A stretch of 46,425 nt of DNA. Source: Rhodocyclaceae bacterium. Its GTDB lineage: Bacteria > Pseudomonadota > Gammaproteobacteria > Burkholderiales > Rhodocyclaceae. Made by a program: the position numbers and the translations under genes. The stretch lies in the NCBI GenBank assembly GCA_016791105.1, contig JAEUNM010000089.1, positions 1-46,425 of the forward strand, given 5' to 3'. Below, one piece after another: positions 1 to 9,400 of the stretch (its first letter is position 1; every line of letters starts with the position of its first letter). Below the pieces are notes generated by a model that ran no database searches, had not been told where the DNA came from, and was given only the letters and a program-made list of their open reading frames with translations.

Positions 1-460
1 GATCTGGCTGGCCGAAGCCACATGGGCGCTGTCGTAAGCCAGGCTGACGCCGCTGCTGTCGAGAGACAAGCTGTCGCCGGCCACCGCGCCGGACACGGAA
101 CCGGATACCGACGCGCCAGGCGCGGCGGTGGTGCCGTCGTAGGCGCGGCTCAGGGTGCCGCCGATGCTGGCCGAAGCGGTGATGGCTTTTGCCGTGATGC
201 TCACGGGCGCATTGGCGGCGTCGAGCGCCGGCAATTGGTAATTGCTGGCCAGGCCGCCGGAAGCGTCGCTGGCATCCACGAGCGTGATGGCGTCGATGAA
301 CTTGCCGGCCGTGGCGACGTGGGCGTCGCTGGCCGTCGCGCCGGAGTAGGCGAGGGTTTCGCTGCCGACCAGATTGCCGATGCTTACCTGGCTGCCGCTG
401 AGCGCCGTCGTGCCGTCGTAAGTCTTGGCGGCGGACAGCGTGATCGTCCTGGCCGTGATG
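1..460. repeat. Long in-frame direct repeat in adhesin stalk, copy 1 (cut by the edge)
   Basis: Bases 1-460 recur at 859-1318 with only a few differences. The offset of 858 bases is exactly 286 codons, so the duplication preserves the reading frame. Each copy encodes two YDG units (SRAYDGTTAAPG and AKTYDGTTALSG). The true left limit is outside the window. Confidence 0.9.
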
Positions 461-3400
461 CTGGCAGCCACGTCCTTGGCCGTGGCGTCCAGCGCGTAGT
501 CGCCGGCCGCGGAGGCGTTGCTGCCGCTGATGGCGGTGATGTTGAGCCCGCTCACCGTCACCTTGCTGGCGCTGGCGACGTCCTTGCTGTCATAGGCGGC
601 GCCGCTGTGGGCCAGGCTGGCGCCGGTATCGCCGGATACCAGACCGGTGAAGGAATAGGTCGGGCTGAAACCGGCGGGGGCGGCCGTCGTTCCGTCATAC
701 ACCTTGGTGACGCCGGTGTTGGTGAGCGTCGGTGTGAGGGTAGCCGGGGTGATGGCGGCGACAACTGGGGCAATGGTCGGGGCCGTGAAACTGTAATCGC
801 TGGCCTGGCTGGCGTGGCTGGACGCATCAATGGCAAACCCGGCGCTGCCGCTGGCGGCGATCTGGCTGGCCGAAGCCACATGGGCGCTGTCGTAAGCCAG
901 GCTGACGCCGCTGCTGTCGAGAGACAAGCTGTCGCCGGCCACCGCGCCGGACACGGAACCGGATACCGACGCGCCGGGCGCGGCGGTGGTGCCGTCGTAG
1001 GCGCGACTCAGGGTGCCGCCGATGCTGGCCGTAGCGGTGATGGCTTTTGCCGTGATGCTCACGGGCGCATTGGCGGCGTCGAGCGCCGGCAATTGGTAAT
1101 TGCTCGCCAGACCGCCGGAAGCGTCGCTGGCATCCTCGAGCGTGATGGCGTCGATGAACTTGCCGGCCGTGGCGACGTGGGCGTCGCTGGCCGTCGCGCC
1201 GGAGTAGGCGAGGGTTTCACTGCCGACCAGATTGCCGATGCTTACCTGGCTGCCGCTGAGCGCCGTCGTGCCGTCGTAGGTTTTGGCGGCGGAAAGCGTG
1301 ATCGTCCTGGGCGTGATGACACCATCGCTGCCGGAAAGGCTGCCACCCCCGGTAAGGTAATAATTGCCTGCGTCGACGCCGCTCAGACTCAGGCCGCTGA
1401 TGGTGTAGGCGAGGCCGCTGCCGGCATTCTTCTGGGCATAGGCGCCGCTGCCGCTGGCGGACACGGTATCGCTGGCAATGACGCCGCTCACGCCGACGCT
1501 GGCACCGCTCATGGCGGTGTTGCCGTCATAAACCTTGCTGACGCCGCTGGCGGAAGCGTTGAGGCCCTTCTGATAGACCGCCTGGCTGCCCACCACGTTG
1601 ATGGTGTCGTTGAAATTCCCGCTATTGGCGGTGACGGTTCCGGAAGTCGCCAACTGATAGCTGCCCACGGCCAGATTGGCGGAACTGCTCAGGACGGCGT
1701 TTGCTGGCGCCAGAGTAAAGGTCGCCTGGCCGCCGGCGCCGTCGTCGATGGTGAAACTGTTGTTGCCATGGGCGGTGATTCCACTGAGGGAAACCGCGCT
1801 GCTGCCGTTCCAGTATTCGGCGCTGGCGATGCTGTAATTCGCGGCGACGCCGTAGGTAGAGGTGAGGTTGCTGACGCGGATCAGCAACTGGCTGGAGGGG
1901 ACGATGGTGTAGTCGCCGCCGGCATAACTGATGTTGTAGTTGGCGGCAGTCAATCCGCCAGGCAGAAGTACGCCCGCGTAGGTTCCGGCCGATTCCACGC
2001 CACTATTGCTGCGGGCGATGGCCAGGCTACCGCCGAGGACGGACTCCGTCTCGCCATGGACAAAGCCGGCATAGCTCACGCCGTTGTAGCCCGCGGTGTC
2101 GCTCTGGGTCACGAATTTGCCATCGTTGTTGGCGGTAACCGTCAGGGCAGCCTTGGCGATGTCTGCGCTGGTAGTCGCCGAGGTGCTGGCAAGCTGGTAA
2201 TTGCTGGCCAGGCCGCCGTTGGCACCATTGGCCAGGGCATAGCCTGTGGCGGTGACGGTCTTGCCGGTGCCGGCATTGGCATCGGCAAAGCTCGCCAGCC
2301 CGTGGCTGAGGACTAGTGATTCGGCGCCAACGCCGGTGCTGACGGAACCCCAGTCGCTCACCAAGACCCCGCTGGTGCCGTCGTAGGTTTTGCCATCGGC
2401 GGCCAGCCCGGTGACGGTCAAGGTTTTGGGCGTGATGTCGCCGCTGGTAGTGGCGCTGGCGGCGATCGAATAGTTGCCGCTGTCAGTATTGGACAAGCCG
2501 ATGCCGGCAACGCTCATCGACTTGCCGTTCCCCGCGTTTTTGTCGCCGAACACGGCCGACGTGGACGTGACGGTCACCACATCGCCACTGACAATGCCGC
2601 TGGCGGAATCGGTCACGGTGCCTGTCAGGCCGCCGTCGTAGGCACGGCTGTTGCCGGTGCCGGTGTATGTGAGGGGCTTCCTGTTGACTGTGAGCGTGCC
2701 GCCGGTATTCCCGGCGATGCTGTAGCCCAACTGGTCGGTGCCGCCGGATGTCGTCAGCGCGTGATCGCCGACGATGGGATTGCCGGAGGTGGATAGGGTG
2801 CCGCCCACCGCAACATTTGGCAGTGTCTTGAAAATCTGGGCCGCGGTTTCCCCGTTCGCGCTATTCACGCTGAAGCCGTAGGTCGGGGTCGTGCCGTAAG
2901 TGCTCGTCGCGTCATTCGCCGTCACGGTGACGGTGGGCTGCTGGCGATAGATGACGTAAATTCCGGCGCCCAGGTTCAGCCAGTTGCCGCTGGCAAAATT
3001 GGTGGTTTCGTCGGCGTTGTAGCGGAAATGGCTCTCCGCGCCGCTGCTCGCCAGTGCGGCAAGGCCGGTGCTGCCGGCCAGGCTGCCGGAGAACAGTTTC
3101 GCGGTGCCGCCGCTGCCCACGCTGACGGTGGGGCTGCCGCTGATGAGGATGTTGCCGCTGGCCGGTGTGCCGCCGCCGCCCGGGCTGGCGCTGCTGCCGG
3201 CGTTCAGCACCACGGCCGACGCCGAGGTGTCGGTGGTGGAAATGTTCTGGCTGACGGTGAGGTCGCCGCTCACAGTGCTGACATTGACCGGGCCGCTGGC
3301 GGTGATGCCGGTCGGATTGACGGTGCCTATGCTGACGGCCGCGCTGTTCACGAAGGTCAGACTGCCGATGGGGGAAGTGTTGTCGTTGCCCGCCGCCAGG

Positions 3401-6400
3401 GTGTTGACGGCGTTGCTGGTGGAATCGAGCGTAAAACTGCCGCTGCCTTTCAGCGCCAGTTTGTCGGCCACCAGGTAGCCACTGGCGCCGTCGCTCACGC
3501 TGCCGCTGGCTTCCAGCTTGATGGTGTCGCCGGTCGCTTCCAGCCGGCCATTGATGGCGATGTTGCCGCCATAGAGGGATACCGGGCCGGCGATGGTCTG
3601 GTTGCTGGCGACGGTGATGTTTGCGCTGTTGCCGGATTTGCCCAGGCTCAGGCCGCCCAGCGTGCTGGAAAAAGTCCAGCCGGAGGTGCTGAACGCCGAC
3701 GTGAAGCTGGTGCTTGCAGGCTGGATCGTGAGGCTGCCGGGGCCGTTGAAGCTGCTGCTGGAGGAGGTCGGCGCATCGTTTTGCAGGATCAGGCTGCCGC
3801 CGTCGATGCTGGTGGCGCCGCTGTAGGTGCCGTTGGCGCTCAGGGTCACGCTGTTGCTGCCCATCTTCTCTACGCTGCCGAGGCCGCTGATGGCATTGGC
3901 CAGCGTGAGGCTGTCGCTGCGATTGATGGCAAATTTCGCCCCCGCGACAGGCAGGTCGATGGCGCTGCTGCTGGCCAGGGAGCCCGAGGTACCGCCGCTG
4001 CCCAGCTGCAGGATGCCGGCGTTGACCACGGTGTCGCCCGTGTAGCTGTTGTTGCCGGCAAGGGTAGTGGTGCCGCTGCCGCTCTGCAGCAGCCAGCCCG
4101 CCCCGGTGATGTTGCCGGAAGCGGTGGTGTTGGCGCTGGTGTTGAACACCAGCAGGCCGGCATTGCCCACCCCGCCGCTGCCCAGGGCGCCGCCATTGCC
4201 GATGACCAGGGTGCCGCGCGCAACCTGGCTGCTGAGATTGGGCGCCGCCACGTTGAAGGTGGCTGTGTTCAGGTAGGTGCCGCCGGTGTAGGTGTTGGCG
4301 CCGGTGAAGGTCGTCTTGGCTGCTGCGTATAACTGGTCCACCCCGTAGCCGCTGGCGGCGGCGCTGGTGGCCAGCGGCATGTCGTAGCTGGCGCCGGTGG
4401 ACATGTCCGTGCCGACGATGTTGGTGTTGCCGGCCGAGTAGGCGGTGCCGTTGGTGTGGCTGCCGGAGGTGTCGATCTTCGCCTGCACATTGCTGCCCGA
4501 CTGGCTCAGCTTGACGAATACGGTCTTGGTGAAGGCAGGCGAACTGACGCTGTTGTATTCCTGAACCTGCAGGGTCGCGGTGTTGGTCAGTGCGTTGAAT
4601 TGTGTGACGTAGATGCCGGCCTGCGCGGTCGACCCGCCGGACACGTTCACGCCGTTCTGGCGCGCGCCGGAAAGCCGCTGCAGCACTTCCGCCACCGTGG
4701 TGTTGCTGGCGATGGTGGTGGCCGTGGTGGTAAGGAAGCCCGAATAGAGGGTTTCCTGCTCACCGTAGACATTCACGTTGCCTTGACCACTGATGGCGAA
4801 CGGAATGATCGTGTCCGCCGCCCGGTCGATGACGAAATTGCCGTTTGTGGTCATGGCCGACGTGGCCAGGCTGCCGCTCGTACCGCCGTGACCCAGTGAA
4901 AGCGATCCAGCGTTGATGGTGGTGGCGCCGGAGTAGGTGTTGCTGCCAGTCAGGATCAGGATATTGATGCCGTCTTTCGTCAAGGTCGCGCCGGATCCGG
5001 TGATGGCGCCGGTGATGGCGCTGAAGCCGCTATTGGTGACGCTCAAGGGCGCGTTGGTCGCCAGGGCTATGTCCCCGGCCGACAGGGAATTGGTCGTTAC
5101 GCTCACACCCGTCAGCGGGGTGGTGGCGCCCACCGCGCCGTTCAGGGTGGTGTTGCCCGTGCCGGCCGTCTGTATCGTCAGAGCGTGGGCGCCGTCGATG
5201 GGGCTGGTGTCGCTGGTGGTGCTGACGCTGCCGTTGGCGGTGGTTTGCAGGGTTACGTCGCTGGTCAGGGTGACCGCGCTCTGGTAGCTCTGATCGCCCG
5301 AGGTGGTGACCTTGCCGCCCAGCGAGGACAGTCCGGTGACGGCGAGCGAGCTGGCGGCACTGATGTCGGCCGCCGTTTGCAGGTTGGCGTTTACCGCCAC
5401 CGCGCCCAGGCCGGCGCTGCTGCCGGCCGCGCCGTTGAAGTGCACGGTGCCCGAATTGGCGCTGGTGCCGCTCACGCCGATGGTAAATCCGTTCCAGGAT
5501 TCGTTGGCCAGGCTGTTCCAGGTAAGACTGGAGAACGCATGCGAGAAGCGGATGGTGCCGTGCGGCTCGCCCGACGTGCCGTTGAGGTTGTAGGTTGTGC
5601 CGGAACTCGTCTTGGAGAACGTGCCGCAGCCGTAGAAGCCGCAGCCGGCGCCGTTTACGCCGGTCTGGGACACGATGTTGAAATCCTGGTTGAAGCCATA
5701 GCCGTTGCCGTTCAGGCTGACGACGGCAAACGCCAGGTTCGCGATCGGCTGGCTGAACACCAGGGTCTGGCTGCCCTGATACTGCAGTTGAACGATGTCG
5801 GCGCTGGCCGGCCCGTTGGCCACCTGTGCGCTGACGTAGGGCGAAACGGCGTTTGACGACGTCCAGTAGAAAGTTCCGCCTGCGGTCTGCACGCCGAAGA
5901 AGCCCTGCGGATTGGTATAGGTGACATTGACCACGTCCGACCCGATGGTGAGCGTGCCATACACGTGGGTGGCGTCGGAACTGGTCCAGTCCACCCAGTA
6001 ATAGGTAGTCCCCGGGGTGATGGTGGCGGTCAGGTTCCTGGGGCTGGCCGGGTCCACGGAATCCACCGTCGAATTGAAAACGATGTCGCTCTGGGTGGTG
6101 GCGAGTGTGGTGTCGGCGGCAAGTCGCACCGGGCCGTCGTAGGTTTGCGAGCCGGAAGTGGTGATGCTGTTGGCGAGCGTGGAATTCCCCGTGACGCGCA
6201 GGCTGGACCCGCCCGTGGAACGGGTAATGCTGTTGCCTGCCCCCATGAAGAGGCCCGCGATGGTTTGCCCGACCCTAAGATCCCATACCGAGTTGCCGAA
6301 CATTATCACGCTGGTGGATGACGCCAGGCCGCCGCTCAGTGCCAGTGTGCCGGCGCTGATAAAGGTGGAACCGGTATAACTGCTGGTGCCGGAAAGCGTA

Positions 6401-9400
6401 AGCGTGCCGTTGCCGGTCTTGGTGAATGAGGCGTTGCTCCCGGAAATCGCGCCGGAGAAGGTGGATGTGCCGGACTGATCCACGGTGAGCCCACGGCCGC
6501 TGGCGAGCGTGATTCCGGCGCTCCCGGTAAGCATGCTGGCCGTTATGGAGATGTTGCCGGTGGAGGTGTTGGTCGTTGCTATGGCGGCGTCGATGGCAAC
6601 CATCCCGCCAGCGATCGTTATCGGCCCATTCACGGTCTGCGTGTTTTGGACATTTATCGCCTGCGTGTTGCCGCTCTTGCCCAGGGTCAGGCCGCTGATG
6701 CCATTGGCGTCCTGGTCGATGTTGAAATAGGAGGTGCTGACTGAATTATTAAAGGAAGCGGCTGCGGGACGCAGGGTGAACGTGCCGGTGCCGTTGATAT
6801 AGGGCCGGTCCGTGGAACTCGCTGTATTCCAGCTTAAGTCGGCCGCCTCCAAGGTGAGACTGCCGCTGCCCGCGTTGAAGGTGAGGTAATCGATGTTGAG
6901 CAGGCCGGTGCCGTCGGCGTTCTTGTCGCTGGAAATGAAAACGTTGCCGCCGTTGCTGCTGATGGTGTTGCGCGGTCCGAAGGTGTTGAAGACGGTCGAG
7001 TTGGAGTAGAAGCCGTTGCTGGCGTACAGATTGATGTCGCTGGCGGTGCTGGTCGTAACGTCGGCGGCGACCACTATCGTGCCGCCATAAATCGAAATGG
7101 GTCCGGCAATACCGATGGGGTTGGCGAGGGTGACATTGGCATCGGAACTGCCGTTGGCGCCGGTCGCCGACTTGCCTATGGTCAGGCCGGAAACCGTGCT
7201 GGCCAGGGACAGGTTGGTGTTGGTGAAGGCGGCCGTAAAATCGTTGCCGCTCGGCTGGATGGTCAGCGTGCCGCTGGTGCTGATGGATTCCGCAGCAGGG
7301 AAGGTGAATGCGTTGCCGGTGAGGCTCACATTGCTTGAACTGCTGCTGATGCCGCCGCCGCTACCCAGGTTGCCGGACAGATAGAGCCCGAAGGCGGTGC
7401 TTCCGGTGGACACTCCGCTGATGGCGATGTTGCCGCTGGCGGCATAGGCGTTAAAGCCGCCGGCCGCGAAGCCATAGTAGCTCGTGCTGGCGGAGGTTCC
7501 GCTCACGCTGATGCCGCCGCTGCCACTGGCAACCAGGGTAGTGGCGCCCTGGTATCCGGCATAGCCGCCGGTCGCCGTGGTGGCCCCGGTGATGTTGATG
7601 GCCGTCGCAACGTTGCTCGACGATTTCAAGGTGGGGGATACGGAACCGGCGGCCGCGTAATAGTTCAACTCGATGCCGTGGCCGCTGCCCACCGCCTGGC
7701 CATTGATGGTGATGCTGCCGCTGCCGGCGTCCATGAGCTGGGTGACGCCGGATGCGCCGGAATACCAGGACACGCCGGGCGCCCCATCGGCCGCCTTGCC
7801 GTTGATGAGGATGTTGCCGCCAGCGCTGTAAAAGCGGAAATCGTTGGTGCCGCCGGCGCCGATGGTTGTGGTGCCGATCTGCACGCCGCTCGGCACGTTC
7901 GATCCCCAGATGCCTGTTCCGTTCGGCGCGTAGGCATAGCCGGTGGGCAGGCCGTTGCCGCCAGAGGTGCTGCCGCCGGCCAGGGTGATGTTGCCGCCAC
8001 CGCTGTCCTGATTGGTGGCACCGTTGGCTGTGTTGATCCGGGCGCCCTGCTGCAGGCCGATCCAGCCGCTGCTGTTGCCGTCGGAATCGGCCCACAGCGT
8101 GATGTCGCCGTTGTTGCTCTGCAGCGTCAGGTTGGTGTTCCCCTGCACGATATTGCCGGAGCCCTTGACCAAAATGCCCGAGCCGGAGCCGGTGCTGGTC
8201 AGGCCGGTGTTTAGTGCGATATTGCCGCCGTAGATCGCAATGGGCCCGGCTGCCGTCAGGCTGGATGCCTCGACGGTAAGGTTGGGCATCGAACTGTTGG
8301 AGTTCACCGTCAGGCCGCTGCTGTAGGTCTGCGCTCCGGTGGTTTTCAGCCATTCGCCGTTGATCTGGGTGGACGCGGACGTGACGGCTAATGAAGCCAG
8401 CGCCTTGCCGCCACCCACTGCACCATCGACCAGCACGCTCCCGCTGCCGGCATTGATGGTGACGGGTGAGGCCGCAAGGTTGGTTTCGCGGACATAACCG
8501 AGCACGCTGTACTGGCTTGCCTGGCTGGAACTGAAGGTGACCGTGTGGCTCAGGTCATTCCAGTAGCCCTGAGTGCCGAAGAACTGGCCGACGGTTTCCA
8601 CCGCGCTGCGGGTGGTGCTCAAGCCGCCGTTGGGTTCGCCGCTGCCGAAGTTGGCGTAATAACCGCTGCTCGCGGTGCCGCCGCCACCGGCAACCTGAGT
8701 GAAGAATTGCACGCCGGCTTCCGGACCATTGGCCCAGGTCCAGGCGTAGGAATTGGGGTCTGCGCGGTAGGCACCGATCCAAGCGCCTTTGTAGCCGGCG
8801 GCCTGACCGGCGATGGCATTTTCCAGGCGCGAGGTGACGGTGACCAGGTAACTGTCACCGACAGCAGACCCTCCTGCCGTTCCGTTTTTGGCGTCAGTGC
8901 GTGCCCAATCCCAGTCATGGCTGGTGTCGGCAGTCTTGTCGACAAAGGTATAGCTATTGGCGGAATTCAGCTTTCCATGCAGGTTGATGTTGGCATTGCC
9001 GGACGTGAGGCTCAGGCCGGCGGTGTTGCCCACCATCGTCTCGCCCCAGATATCGATCGTGCCGCCACCGCTGTTGATCGACTGGGCGCTCGATCCGTTG
9101 AAATAGACGTCGCCACCGACATAAGTGGATACGCCGCCTATGCTCGCCGTGTCGCCGTTGCCGAACTTCACCCAACCGCCGTGGGTGTTGCTGATGCTGC
9201 CGCCGATGATGTTGATGCCATCGCCGGAATTGTCCGTGTCGGCATGGAACAGGATATTCAAAGCCGCACTGGAGGATGAAATATCCTTGCCGTTGGCAAG
9301 CGATATGTGGCGGCTCGCATTGAAGTCAAATTCGGCCGGATTGGCCCCCGTCATGGTCAGTGGGGCGTTGATGCTTATATCGCTGCCATACACCGCCAGC

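Noticed and set aside
22..2316. Long plus-strand reading frame of over 700 codons opposite the adhesin
   Set aside because: It is the antisense of the repetitive Ala/Gly/Ser-rich adhesin; its own repeats mirror the YDG repeats and it matches no family.
3028..4332. Plus-strand reading frame rich in Ala/Gly
   Set aside because: Shadow of the GC-rich adhesin frame, with no start signal and no family motif.
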